Shown here: positions 15,537 to 24,578 of the stretch, one piece after another
Position numbering within the stretch: position 1 is the first letter of the stretch
Layout: the number at the start of each line of letters is the position of its first letter
Assembly (NCBI GenBank): GCA_903885605.1
Contig: CAISJD010000164.1
Location: 1-36,950, forward strand
Direction of reading: 5' to 3'
Length of the DNA stretch: 36,950 nt
Origin: an uncultured Chthonomonas sp.
GTDB taxonomy: Bacteria; Armatimonadota; Chthonomonadetes; Chthonomonadales; CAJBBX01
Program-made: the position numbers and the translations under genes
Notes under the pieces: generated by a model
Told to the model about the DNA's origin: nothing
The model's database searches: none
Seen by the model: only the letters and a program-made list of their open reading frames with translations

Positions 15537-16823
15537 TCAGAGACAGATGATCATTCCCGCGCCGGCAGCGGCCTGTCCCGCCGCGCTGCCGTAGCCCATG
15601 TAGAACCGCGCCACGGCCAGGCCAACCATGGCGGCAACGACAAGGTATACCCCGGTCGCGAAGAGATGCGCGTGCAGATGGGCCTTGGATTGGGCGTCTG
15701 CCTCCAGATACTCGGCCATCTTCTCGAGCATCGTGTCGAGGTTACCGGTCTGCTCACCGGTCGAGACCATCTCCAGCACCGTGTGCGGGAAGAAGCCCGT
15801 CTCTCGCATTGCGGCGCAGAGGCCATACCCCGCTGAGACCCTGGCCGCGATGCCCTCGGTGGCGTGTGCCAGGGCGGCGCTACCGGAAGCCCGGCCCGCA
15901 ACGGCCACCGCGCTACCGAGGGGCAGGCCCGACCCGTAGAGCGCGCCCAGGGCGCGGCCGAAGCGGGTCAGCGCGAACTCACGTACCACGGAGCCCAACC
16001 CCGGCGCGGCCATCTTCAGGCGCTCAACGGCGATCCCGTAGGCGGGCCACCGGGCGCCGGCCACCCTCGATGCGGCGCCCAGAAGCCACCATGCTGCCAG
16101 GATCGCGCCCAAGGCAAACACTGTATCGCCCAGGTAGTCGAGCGTTGTGTAGCGCTGCATACCCATCATACCGATCACCCACCGTGAGAAGGCGGGGGTC
16201 ATCTCCGTGAAGCCGCTGCGGCCGAGCAAGAGGAACGCTGTGACCACGACCAGCTTCGGGTACATCGTCAGCCGTGCCATGAGCCGCCTCATCGCCAGCT
16301 CGCGCTCCAGGTGGTCGGCGATGCGCGACAGCATCGTCTCCAGCATTCCGCCCGTCTCGCCTGCACGGATCATCTCCAGCGCCAGCGGTGGGAAGGCCGA
16401 CGGATAGCACTCCATGACGTCAGACAGCCGCTCTCCATCGCTGAGGCGGCGGCTGCACTCCGCCAGGATGGCTCTGAGCCTTGCGCTTCCCACAGAGCGC
16501 TCCAACGACCCGACCGATTGCACGATGGGCACACCCGAGCGTATAAGCGTGGCGAACTGCCGAAAGAACGCCGCCAACTCCGCCAGCGAGATGCCCGGGA
16601 CCGCTGAAGCCACAGCCGCCTCCGCGCGTCGCGGCGCCGGCACGACCTCCGCCCGCCGTTGCGGATCGGCGGGCAGAGCCTGCGCCGATGCTTCGCGGAT
16701 CCACTCCAGCTCAACGCCGAGGGCCTTCACACGGCCGGCCGCCACAGCCGAGTTCGGCGCCTCGAGGGAGCCCTCGGCTACCGAGCCGTCAGACGCGCGG
16801 CCGCGGTACCGGAACATCCTCAT
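15537..16823 (-). CDS. Type II secretion/type IV pilus inner-membrane platform protein (GspF/PilC family)
   Basis: 428 residues. Two T2SSF domains are visible: the first at about 95-220 (ISLAELAAFFRQFATLIRSG...GETGGMLETMLSRIADHLE) and the second at about 290-400 (FGRALGALYGSGLPL...GEQTGNLDTMLEKMAEYLE), each followed by a membrane segment; the duplicated GE(T/Q)(T/G)G...L..ML motif is diagnostic. It anchors the assembly ATPase and pseudopilins in the inner membrane. N-terminal residues 1-60 match the usual FRYRGRASDG...G start. No ATPase or secretin gene is nearby, so the rest of the apparatus is elsewhere; a pseudopilin lies at 36039. Confidence 0.94.
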   Translation of the reverse strand: MRMFRYRGRASDGSVAEGSLEAPNSAVAAGRVKALGVELEWIREASAQALPADPQRRAEVVPAPRRAEAAVASAVPGISLAELAAFFRQFATLIRSGVPIVQSVGSLERSVGSARLRAILAECSRRLSDGERLSDVMECYPSAFPPLALEMIRAGETGGMLETMLSRIADHLERELAMRRLMARLTMYPKLVVVTAFLLLGRSGFTEMTPAFSRWVIGMMGMQRYTTLDYLGDTVFALGAILAAWWLLGAASRVAGARWPAYGIAVERLKMAAPGLGSVVREFALTRFGRALGALYGSGLPLGSAVAVAGRASGSAALAHATEGIAARVSAGYGLCAAMRETGFFPHTVLEMVSTGEQTGNLDTMLEKMAEYLEADAQSKAHLHAHLFATGVYLVVAAMVGLAVARFYMGYGSAAGQAAAGAGMIICL

Positions 16824-16878
16824 CTCGTCGCCGGACCTCTCGCGCCCACATAACCGCGGCCCGTGTTCGCAATGCCGC

Positions 16879-16908
16879 TTGCATCTTGGGGCCTGACGGT
16901 GTTACCAT
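16879..16908 (+). promoter_or_regulatory. Possible promoter giving a leaderless mRNA for the DUF6785-like gene
   Basis: TTGCAT at 16879-16884, an 18-bp spacer, and TACCAT at 16903-16908 (four of six -10 bases). The predicted start falls at about 16914-16915, exactly on the ATG chosen for the next gene, which has no ribosome site. Confidence 0.35.
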
Positions 16909-16913
16909 ATGGC

Positions 16914-18929
16914 ATGTCCGCTCACCTCGAACACGACTCACGCGGCCCCGCCGCGGGGATTGGCGCCACACAGCCGCATCTCCCTCGCTCCAGAGGCATC
17001 ACTCTCAGGGCGATTCTGATCGGCATGCTGCTGATGCCGATCAACGCCTACTGGATCATTGTAGACGAGGTTCGCTGGTATACGCTGGACGGCACCTGCC
17101 TGCCGCTCTTCATCACACCCATCTTCATGCTCTTCCTGCTCTGTGCCGCGGGTTTCGCCGTGCGGCGCTTCCGTCCGAGCTGGGTGCTCGACCAGGGCGA
17201 GCTGTTGGCCATCTACGTGATGCTGGTCATCGGCTGCGTCCTCGCCGGCCACGACCTGAGCCAGAACCTATTCGGCATCATTGCCCATGCCGACCGTTAC
17301 AACACACCCGAGAGGCGGTACTCGACTTTCCTCGAGTACCTTAAGCCCCTGGACTTCCTGCTCGTGCAGGACAAGGACCCGGGCGGCAAGGATGCCATCA
17401 AGGCCTTCTACCAGGGCGGCGTGAACTGGCGGGACCCGCGCTACCTGTACCCCTTCCTGGGTCCCCTGGCCTGGTGGACGCTCTTCCTTGGTGCGCTCAT
17501 CGGCATGTGCCTCTGTATCAGCATCCTGATCCGCAAGGCCTGGACCGAGAACGAGAAGCTCGCCTTCCCCATCGTCCAGCTTCCGCTCGCCATGACGAAC
17601 TCCGCTTCCGACGGCAGGGAGTTCTGGAAGAGCCGCATGATGTGGGGCGGCTTCGCCGTCGCGGCAGCAATCGACTTCGTCAACGGGATGCACTACCTGT
17701 ACCCGTCATGGCCGTACCTCGAGCAGGTGAAGCAATACGAGCTGATCCAGTTCCTTAACCAGCGCCCTTGGAACGCCATGGGCACGTTGCCGATCTCGAT
17801 GTACCCATTTGCCATCGGCCTCGCCTACTTCATGCCGCTGGACCTCGCGTTCTCGTGCTGGTTCTTCTATGTGGCTCGCAAGGCGTTCCAGGTGGTCGGC
17901 GCCGTGGCAGGCTGGGACACTGCGGCCAACATGGGGTTCCCCTACTTCGAGAACCAGGCCAGTGGCGCGTGGATCGCCCTTGGAGCGGTCATCCTCTGGG
18001 CGCTGCGCGGGCAGTTCGTGCGCGCGTGGCGAGCGGCCTTCACTCGGGGCGAAGTCCAGGGCACGACGCCCGAGGACCAACGGGGTTACCGGGTGGCGTT
18101 CATCGGCCTTGCGGCCGGGATCGGGTTCCTGGGTTGGTTCACGTGGGTCACCGCAACGGCCACCTGGGTCAGCTTCCTCTTCTTTGGCCTCTTCTTCCTG
18201 CTGGCCGTAGCCATGACGCGCGTCCGTGCGGAGCTCGGAACGCCGCATGAGATCTACTTCGTCAACCCCAGAACGGTCATCACCAGCCTCTTCGGCGTCA
18301 CAGAGGTCGGCCCACAGAACCTGACGACCATGTCGGTGCTCTACTGGTACAACCGGTGCTACCGGAACCACCCGATGCCCAATCACATCGAGGCGTTCCG
18401 CATGGCAGAGGGCGGCCGGATGCAGCAGCGCCGCCTGGTGTGGCTCATCGTCGGGGCCACGCTGTTCGCCACGGTGTGCGCCTTCTGGGCCAACCTCCAC
18501 GTGACGTTCGACGCCGGCGCGACCGGCAGGTCGCTGGGCTACAAGTTCTGGCTCGGTTTCGAGTCGTTCGACCGCCTGGCCGGGTGGATGCAGACCCCCG
18601 AGAAGCGTAACACCACCCAGATGGCCTACACGGCCGGCGGAGCGCTCATGGTTCTCGGCCTGCGCGTCATGCGGGGCGCGTTCCTCTGGTGGCCGTTCCA
18701 TCCTGCGGGATATGCGCTGGCGGTTTCCTTCGCGATGGACTATTTCTGGTTTGCTTTCTTTGTTAGTTGGTTCATTAAGGCACTTATCGTCAGGTTCGGT
18801 GGCATGAAGGCGCACAACTCCTTCGTGCCCTTCTTCATGGGCCTCATCTTGGGAGACTATGTATTCGGTGCGCTCTGGGCCATCTACGGTCCGGCAAACG
18901 GTCTACAGGTTTACCGGATATTCATCTGA
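16914..18929 (+). CDS. Large polytopic membrane protein, DUF6785/DUF6784 (OPT-like) family
   Basis: About 671 residues with a dozen or more membrane segments. I recognise the style of the DUF6785/DUF6784 proteins common in Armatimonadota and Planctomycetes, distantly like oligopeptide transporters. Features are a conserved ENEKLAFPIVQLPLAM segment after the fourth or fifth helix, a loop GVNWRDPRYLYPFLGP, and FGVTEVGPQNLTTMSVLYWYNR in the second half. The start is ATG 16914 (MSAHLEHDS); an in-frame ATG at 16863 is possible but lies upstream of the predicted promoter. Function is unknown; transport of a small solute is a guess from fold resemblance. Confidence 0.8.
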   Translation: MSAHLEHDSRGPAAGIGATQPHLPRSRGITLRAILIGMLLMPINAYWIIVDEVRWYTLDGTCLPLFITPIFMLFLLCAAGFAVRRFRPSWVLDQGELLAIYVMLVIGCVLAGHDLSQNLFGIIAHADRYNTPERRYSTFLEYLKPLDFLLVQDKDPGGKDAIKAFYQGGVNWRDPRYLYPFLGPLAWWTLFLGALIGMCLCISILIRKAWTENEKLAFPIVQLPLAMTNSASDGREFWKSRMMWGGFAVAAAIDFVNGMHYLYPSWPYLEQVKQYELIQFLNQRPWNAMGTLPISMYPFAIGLAYFMPLDLAFSCWFFYVARKAFQVVGAVAGWDTAANMGFPYFENQASGAWIALGAVILWALRGQFVRAWRAAFTRGEVQGTTPEDQRGYRVAFIGLAAGIGFLGWFTWVTATATWVSFLFFGLFFLLAVAMTRVRAELGTPHEIYFVNPRTVITSLFGVTEVGPQNLTTMSVLYWYNRCYRNHPMPNHIEAFRMAEGGRMQQRRLVWLIVGATLFATVCAFWANLHVTFDAGATGRSLGYKFWLGFESFDRLAGWMQTPEKRNTTQMAYTAGGALMVLGLRVMRGAFLWWPFHPAGYALAVSFAMDYFWFAFFVSWFIKALIVRFGGMKAHNSFVPFFMGLILGDYVFGALWAIYGPANGLQVYRIFI

Positions 18930-18964
18930 CGGAGCCTCAACACGGGCTCAACAGAGGAGCGTCA

Positions 18965-19486
18965 ATGTCTGACCGTTCCGTTACCATGCGCGGCGCCGTA
19001 CTGGACCTCACGGGCCCCCAGCTGGCGGCAGGCGATCCGGCGCCCGAGTTCACGCTGATACAGCGCGGCCCCGACGGCCTGCGCGAGCTGACCCTGGGCG
19101 ACTTCGAGGGCAAGACGCTCGTCCTCAGCGTTGTGCCATCGCTCGACTCCCCGGTCTGCGAGCGGCAGACGGTGCGCTTCAATGACGAGGCCATCAGCCT
19201 TCCGTTGGAGGTCGAGGTACTTACCGTCAGCATGGACCTCCCCTTCGCCCAGGCTCGCTTCTGCAACGAGAAGGGCACGCACCAGATCCAGACGGCCAGC
19301 GACCATATGACGGGCGACTTCGGGCGCGCCTACGGAGTGCTTATCGAGTCGCTGCGGTTGCTCTGCCGCGCCGTCTTCGTGATTGACAACGGGGGCGTGA
19401 TCAACTACGTGGAGTACGTCCCCGAAGTAACCGACTTGCCCAACTACGACGCCGCGCTGGCGGCTGCCCGACAGCCTATGGACTAG
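18965..19486 (+). CDS. tpx: Thiol peroxidase (Tpx-type peroxiredoxin)
   Basis: 173 residues, normal for Tpx. It reduces peroxides using a peroxidatic Cys (Cys65 in VPSLDSPVCERQT) and a resolving Cys (Cys100 in ARFCNEKG), the Tpx-specific placement. The usual VPSLDTPVC reads VPSLDSPVC here, a conservative change. A strong GAGGAG ribosome site stands before the ATG. It begins 36 bp after the DUF6785-like gene and could be on the same transcript; no clear promoter fits in the gap. It probably guards against alkyl hydroperoxides. Confidence 0.95.
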   Translation: MSDRSVTMRGAVLDLTGPQLAAGDPAPEFTLIQRGPDGLRELTLGDFEGKTLVLSVVPSLDSPVCERQTVRFNDEAISLPLEVEVLTVSMDLPFAQARFCNEKGTHQIQTASDHMTGDFGRAYGVLIESLRLLCRAVFVIDNGGVINYVEYVPEVTDLPNYDAALAAARQPMD

Positions 19487-19490
19487 GGCC

Positions 19491-21266
19491 TTGCGCAAAC
19501 GGAAGTCGGTCAGGGCGCAGGAACCCGCGGCCGTGGCCAGTACCGGTGCCGGCGGCGGATCAGGCGGATTGGCTATCGATAGCCTGGCCGTGGCCGCGCT
19601 CTGCGTGGCCTGCTTCTTCTGGCGGCTCGGGACGCCCAGCCTCTTTGACTTCAATGAGGGCCTTTACGTCCAGGCGGCCCGCGAGATGCTCCTTCGGGGC
19701 GACCTGGTGACAGCCAGCGTCAACGGCATCTGGTTCTACGACAAGCCCCCACTGGCGCTATGGCAGGTGGTGGTGAGCTTCAGGCTCTTCGGCATCACGG
19801 AGTGGGCTGCGCGGCTTCCCGTAGCGGTCGCCGCTGCCGGCCTGACGTGCCTCACCTGGGCGGTGGCCCGGCGTTGGTTCGGCCGATCGGCGGCACTGAT
19901 CGCCGCGGCCGTCCTGGCCCTCAGCCCGATCTACATCGGCACGGCGCGTCAGATGACGATGGATATCCACCAGGCCTTCTGGGTCTCGGTGTCGGTGCTG
20001 ATGTTCTGGCAGTGCGTGCGCACCAAAGGACTGGCGTCACTGGCATGGTCGCTCGGAGCGTGGGCCGCCATGGGCCTGGCCGTGCTGGCTAAGAGCGTTC
20101 CGGGTCTCGTTCCCCTGCCCTGCGTGGCCGCGTGGCTGGTGTGGGAGCACGGTGGGCGTGTTCGAGACACACTGCAGGCGGCCGCCCGCACGCGCCCGTG
20201 GTTCGGCCTGCCCACCTTCCTGGCCGTGATCCTGCCGTGGCACCTACTGGCACTCCGAGCGCACGGGCAGCACTTCTGGTTCCAGTACTGGACCCACCAC
20301 CACGTGGGCATCCTCACAGGGCAGGAGTTCAGCCATGCCCAGCCCTTCTGGTACTACGCGCCCGCCCTGCTGGCAAGCATGCTGCCCTGGTCGTTCTTGC
20401 TGCCCGGGGCCATCAAGCATGGCCTCCTCCGCTCGAGCGGCGGCCCGGGCGCGGCGTCGATGCGGCGTCTCGCCACCGTCTGGTGCGTGCTCACGGTCCT
20501 GCTGTTCAGCCTGATGCGCTCCAAGCTTGTAAGCTACCTCCTGCCCATGTACCCGGCCGCAGCGATCCTGATCGGCGAGTACGCCGCTGTGTCGCTTGCT
20601 GCCACGCATCGGCGGGGATACGTTACCGGCATGGCCGTCGCCGCTACGGCGCTGCTGGCGGCCTCGGTCGCCGGCATCGCCTTCCTGACCAGGTCGGCCT
20701 CCGGCGCAACTGATCCCGAGGCCCAGGCCCTGCTTTCCCCCGGCATGGTGGCCTACGGCCGCACCGCAGCGGCGGTGCTGGGCGCCACCGGGCTGGGCGT
20801 GGTCATCAGCCTGGCGCTGCGGGCGCCCCGGCTGGCCATGGGCATGTGCGCCGCGGGGATGACGGGTTTCATCATCACGACGTTCGGCCAGGGCATCAGC
20901 GCCTACCAGGCGTCGGTCAACGCTCCGCTCCATGCCGCAACCGCCCGGGCCGCCCGGGCCGCCGCAGAGGGACGGCCCGTTGCCATCTACGTCGGCCGAC
21001 CGCGACGCCCAAGCATCCACTTCTACCTGCCGGCCGGGCTCTACAGGCGTACGCTTCCGGCGCAGGACGCGCCCTACCTGCTGGAGGCCGCCGAGGCCGC
21101 ACCCATGGCGCAGTTCGCTGCAGCAGCGCCGACGGGCGTCATTCTCGCCGACACGCGTAGGCTGCCGGAGCTCGAGAAGCTGTTGGGCTACAAGCTCCCC
21201 GTGGAGTACGGCAGCGGCCGGTGGCAGCTCGTCTCCACTCGGCCCAACCCCGGCTCCAAGCCATGA
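19491..21266 (+). CDS. ArnT/PMT-like membrane glycosyltransferase, copy 1
   Basis: About 591 residues if the TTG at 19491 is used; a GTG at 19533 with AGGA upstream is an alternative. No ATG lies before the conserved first helix. The first periplasmic loop carries FDFNEGLYVQAAREMLLRGD and GIWFYDKPPLALWQ, the pattern of GT-C enzymes that use polyprenyl-phosphate sugars (ArnT, which adds aminoarabinose to lipid A, and bacterial PMT). About 12 membrane helices are followed by a C-terminal soluble domain. The usual acidic pair reads DFNE here. The next gene is a paralogue overlapping by 4 bp. Donor and acceptor are unknown. Confidence 0.85.
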   Translation: MRKRKSVRAQEPAAVASTGAGGGSGGLAIDSLAVAALCVACFFWRLGTPSLFDFNEGLYVQAAREMLLRGDLVTASVNGIWFYDKPPLALWQVVVSFRLFGITEWAARLPVAVAAAGLTCLTWAVARRWFGRSAALIAAAVLALSPIYIGTARQMTMDIHQAFWVSVSVLMFWQCVRTKGLASLAWSLGAWAAMGLAVLAKSVPGLVPLPCVAAWLVWEHGGRVRDTLQAAARTRPWFGLPTFLAVILPWHLLALRAHGQHFWFQYWTHHHVGILTGQEFSHAQPFWYYAPALLASMLPWSFLLPGAIKHGLLRSSGGPGAASMRRLATVWCVLTVLLFSLMRSKLVSYLLPMYPAAAILIGEYAAVSLAATHRRGYVTGMAVAATALLAASVAGIAFLTRSASGATDPEAQALLSPGMVAYGRTAAAVLGATGLGVVISLALRAPRLAMGMCAAGMTGFIITTFGQGISAYQASVNAPLHAATARAARAAAEGRPVAIYVGRPRRPSIHFYLPAGLYRRTLPAQDAPYLLEAAEAAPMAQFAAAAPTGVILADTRRLPELEKLLGYKLPVEYGSGRWQLVSTRPNPGSKP

Positions 21267-22954
21267 GCGCCCGTCGCGCCGACCTCGGCGTTCTCCTCCT
21301 GTTGGCGGCCGCATGCGCCGTCGCGTTCGGCCTCAGGCTGGGCGGGCACGGGATTATGGACCTCGACGAGGGCCTCTACGCGGCATGCGCCCGCGAGATG
21401 CTCCATACCGGCGACCTTGTAACGCCGCGCGTCAATGGTACGCCCTTCTACGAGAAGCCACCGCTGATCTACTGGTCGGCCGCCGCGTCGATGCGCCTCT
21501 TCGGCGAGAATGAGGCTGCCGCAAGGATCCCGTCGGCGCTGGCGGCGGCCCTGACCTGCCTCCTGACCGCTGCCCTTGCTGGGCGGATTGCCGGTCGGCG
21601 TGCGGCAGCAATCGCCGGCGTCTCCATGGCGTTGAGCCCGATCCCCCTCGCCGCGGGCCGAATGCTGACTACAGACGCCTCGCTCTGCCTCCTGGTGGCC
21701 CTGGCGACCGCGGCGCTCTACGTGGGCCTGACCTCAACCGGCCGCGCCGCACGCCTCGTGTTGGCCGGGGCGGGCGTGGCCTGCGGGCTCGGCCTGCTGG
21801 CCAAGGGGGCGCCCGGCGTGGTGCTGCCGGCCCTGGCGGTTGGCGTCTATGCCGCCCTGTCGGCGCGTTGCGGGCTGCGCCGGCTCGTCTGGCCCGGATG
21901 GCCTGCCGCCGTCGGCTTCCTGGCCATCGTGCTTGCCGTGGCGCTTCCGTGGCATCTCGCCGCGTGGCGTGCCAACGGCGATGCCTTCGTGCAGGAGTAC
22001 CTCATACGGCAGCATCTGGGCCGCTTCCGCGGCGGCGACACAAGCCACCAGGCGCCTTTCTGGTTCTTTGTGCCGGGGTTCCTGCTCGGCTTCCTGCCCT
22101 GGAGCCCCTACGCCGCCGCCGCACTGCTCGGTCGCACACCGGAGGCCCTGCGGCCGCGGGCATCGGAATGCGCCATGCTGCGCATCTGGGCGCTCTGCGT
22201 TTTCGTGATGTTCAGCGCAAGCGGCTCAAAGCTTGTGAGCTACATCCTGCCCATGTACCCGCCGGCCGCGGCGCTCGGGGCGGCGTGGTGCGTCCACTCC
22301 CTGAAGGGTCGCCGCGCCCACCGGGGCATGGCGGCCGCCGGGCTACTCACGTCCCTGCTTTGTTGGGCGGTATGGATCGTGGTGCAGCATCCCGAGGCGG
22401 CGGTTGCGGTCGCCCAACGCTACAACAGCAAGCCCATTGCGCCGATCTCGGTTCCTCCCAACCTGCTGGCGTCGGCCGGGCATCTGGCCCTGATCCTGGG
22501 CCTCGGGGGCCTCCTGGCAGCCCTGCCGGCGGCGCTGGCCCGGCACACGGTGGCCCTGGTGGCCACGGCCGGGTCTATGGCGGCGTTTGTGGGCGTGGCG
22601 GTCATGGAAGCGATGCCACGAGCCGACGCCCTGCTCTCCGCGCCACTGCATGGGTTGGTCGCCCTGGCGACGCGGGCCGATAGGCGTCCCGTCATCCTGA
22701 TCTCGCACTCGCGGCGTCCCAGCGCGCTCTTCTATGCGTCGCCCGACGCGCTTTTGGGTAAGCGCGTCGTGGAGGTTCAGGATGCACCGGCCGCCGTTGC
22801 GGCAATGGCAGGCCATGGCGCATCGGTGGTGGCTCGATCGGACACGATGGGCCTGCTTTTCAAGGACGTAAGCCTGGAGGCCGTGGAACGGCGCGGCGAC
22901 TGGGTCTGGGCCAGGGCGATGCCCAGGCGTTACCTCGCGGGAAGGGGCCGCTAG
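21263..22954 (+). CDS. ArnT/PMT-like membrane glycosyltransferase, copy 2
   Basis: 563 residues. The same GT-C layout as copy 1: MDLDEGLYAACAREMLHTGD and GTPFYEKPPLIYWSAAASMRLFG in the first large loop, with the complete DLDE acidic motif, then about 12 hydrophobic segments and a C-terminal soluble part. ATG 21263 overlaps the copy 1 stop (ATGA). The stop shares CTAG with the convergent PIG-L gene. The two copies are diverged paralogues rather than a recent repeat. They likely decorate a surface glycan or lipid with different sugars. Confidence 0.88.
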   Translation: MSARRADLGVLLLLAAACAVAFGLRLGGHGIMDLDEGLYAACAREMLHTGDLVTPRVNGTPFYEKPPLIYWSAAASMRLFGENEAAARIPSALAAALTCLLTAALAGRIAGRRAAAIAGVSMALSPIPLAAGRMLTTDASLCLLVALATAALYVGLTSTGRAARLVLAGAGVACGLGLLAKGAPGVVLPALAVGVYAALSARCGLRRLVWPGWPAAVGFLAIVLAVALPWHLAAWRANGDAFVQEYLIRQHLGRFRGGDTSHQAPFWFFVPGFLLGFLPWSPYAAAALLGRTPEALRPRASECAMLRIWALCVFVMFSASGSKLVSYILPMYPPAAALGAAWCVHSLKGRRAHRGMAAAGLLTSLLCWAVWIVVQHPEAAVAVAQRYNSKPIAPISVPPNLLASAGHLALILGLGGLLAALPAALARHTVALVATAGSMAAFVGVAVMEAMPRADALLSAPLHGLVALATRADRRPVILISHSRRPSALFYASPDALLGKRVVEVQDAPAAVAAMAGHGASVVARSDTMGLLFKDVSLEAVERRGDWVWARAMPRRYLAGRGR

Positions 22955-24384
22955 AGGCGCAGGAAGCGGATGCCGGTGCTGTCGACCGGCATGCCTGCAA
23001 CCGAGGCGCTGACAGTGATCGCCAGCCGCCGAGCGTAACCGATATCGCGTAGCGGGACGGCCAACGTGGCGCACTGCCCGTCCGTCTGGACTGTGGTGTT
23101 CGGGGGATCGACCTGCCCGCGGGGTCCGCACTTCAGGTTCAGGCTGCCACCCGCCGAGCCGTCGGCATCGTCACCGAAGTAGCGTATGAAGACACTGATC
23201 GTGCATCGGGGCGAGATCGGCGCACGGGTTCGGACGCGCAGGAACAGCCTCTCTTCGTCGCGGCAAACCTGGGCATCGGCAATGTCGGCCTCGCCCTGGA
23301 AGCTGCGCAGGATGCTGTCGTTGGCCGGATCGCGGATGGCCATGGGTATGGCGCTCCACGCCACGTCGCTCGGAAGCTCCGAGCTCACGACCCCGGGCAG
23401 CGGCTGCACAGGAAACTCGGTCAGGCTCCCAATGACCTCGGTGGACCGAACGAAGGCCATCAGGAAGGCCGGCATCATGGCGGTCTGGCTGGCGTAGCGC
23501 TCAAGGGCGCGTCGTTTGCGCTCCACATCCAGCGGCGTGAGCGCCCGAGACGTCCAGTCGGTATCGAGGCCGCAGAGGGCCACCGGAGGCCTCTGGATCG
23601 CCTCGGGATCGTTGGACCGCGGCGTCGGCCAGTCGGCGCGATGGACCAGATAGTAGCCCAGGGCGCAGCGACCGGCCCAGCCGCTTCCCCTTGACACGGC
23701 CACCTGCAGCGCCCGGGCAACGAAGGCGCTGGCCGCTACGTGGTCCTGATGGTCATCTGATGGGTGTGTGACCAGGACGTCGGTGGGCTCGAAGGCGTCC
23801 ATGGCAGCTAGTACGTCCGCCATGACGTGAGCGCCGCAGTAGCCGCGGTGGCTGGCATGGCCTCGATCGTAGGGCGATGCGCTCACTCGAGTGTAGCGGG
23901 AGCGGAATCGCGCGTCCGGAGCCCAGTTGCGTAACCACAGCGGCATGAGGCCGCGATCCGGGTAGCCCAGGAACGAGGCGGCCTCGGCGCCGATTCCCAG
24001 TTCGCGCAGCGCCCCGATCGACTCCTGCTGCCTCAGCTTCCCGAACGCGATGAAGTCGGCGGGCTTGACGCTGACACGGCGCTTGGAGCGCTCCACGGCC
24101 ACGCGGAAGGCGTCGCCCGAGGTCATATAGACGACGCGGACGGCGCCGCCGGCGCGGACGACCTGAGCCATGGAACCGCCGCAACCGAGGACCTCATCGT
24201 CAGGATGGGGTGAGAAGACCAGAAGCCGCGTGGCGCTACCGAGAGGAGCTGCGGGCGCAAGGGCCACGCGGGCGCCCATGGCATCGGCTGCGCGGGCCCG
24301 GTACATGAATGCGGCCGAAGTGACGCCCAGGTAGAGCAACGGCAATGCCGCAACCGCCAACACCGCTTGCCTGAAACGTCGCAT
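22951..24384 (-). CDS. Membrane-anchored PIG-L/LmbE family deacetylase with C-terminal extension
   Basis: 477 residues. An N-terminal membrane anchor (residues 6-27) is followed by the LmbE-like domain (about 50-330): FSPHPDDEVLGCGG carries the zinc ligands HPDDE, and THPSDDHQDHVAAS carries the third ligand and catalytic region. These enzymes remove N-acetyl groups from GlcNAc-type sugars. The last 130 or so residues (after about 340) are beta-rich with no known name and may be a carbohydrate-binding-like sandwich. The anchor puts the enzyme outside the cytoplasm. It is convergent with the ArnT-like pair, sharing CTAG. The ATG lacks a good ribosome site and follows the tRNA-Ser(GGA) gene by 33 bp. 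Confidence 0.88.
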   Translation of the reverse strand: MRRFRQAVLAVAALPLLYLGVTSAAFMYRARAADAMGARVALAPAAPLGSATRLLVFSPHPDDEVLGCGGSMAQVVRAGGAVRVVYMTSGDAFRVAVERSKRRVSVKPADFIAFGKLRQQESIGALRELGIGAEAASFLGYPDRGLMPLWLRNWAPDARFRSRYTRVSASPYDRGHASHRGYCGAHVMADVLAAMDAFEPTDVLVTHPSDDHQDHVAASAFVARALQVAVSRGSGWAGRCALGYYLVHRADWPTPRSNDPEAIQRPPVALCGLDTDWTSRALTPLDVERKRRALERYASQTAMMPAFLMAFVRSTEVIGSLTEFPVQPLPGVVSSELPSDVAWSAIPMAIRDPANDSILRSFQGEADIADAQVCRDEERLFLRVRTRAPISPRCTISVFIRYFGDDADGSAGGSLNLKCGPRGQVDPPNTTVQTDGQCATLAVPLRDIGYARRLAITVSASVAGMPVDSTGIRFLRL

Positions 24385-24417
24385 TGACTTGATACGTCAC
24401 CGTTCCCAAAAGGGGAA

Positions 24418-24510
24418 TGGCGGAGCGAGTGGGATTCGAACCCACGAACAGGTGTAACCCCGTTACACGATTTCCAGTCGTGCTCCTTAGGCCAGCTCGG
24501 ACATCGCTCC
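24418..24510 (-). tRNA. tRNA-Ser (GGA), CCA encoded
   Basis: Acceptor stem GGAGCGA/TCGCTCC is perfect, discriminator G at 24421, and CCA is encoded at 24418-24420. The anticodon stem CACGA/TCGTG holds loop CTGGAAA, giving anticodon GGA (reads UCC/UCU). The long variable arm (AACGGG...CCTGTT) is typical of serine tRNAs. The T-arm GTGGG-TTCGAAT-CCCAC is intact. Confidence 0.97.
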
Positions 24511-24533
24511 GCGATCACAACAGGCCGGCACAG

Positions 24534-24563
24534 ATTATAGCCGACAACATGGCGCGCTGTCGA
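24534..24563 (-). promoter_or_regulatory. Promoter for tRNA-Ser (GGA)
   Basis: On the minus strand: TCGACA (24563-24558, five of six -35 bases), an 18-bp spacer and a perfect TATAAT (24539-24534). The start is predicted near 24528, 18 nt before the tRNA. Confidence 0.7.
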
Positions 24564-24578
24564 GACGCGGCGTCACTG

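Noticed and set aside
17706..18815. Minus-strand open frame within the DUF6785-like gene
   Set aside because: Charged, Arg/Glu-rich translation typical of antisense of a membrane-protein gene; no start signal.
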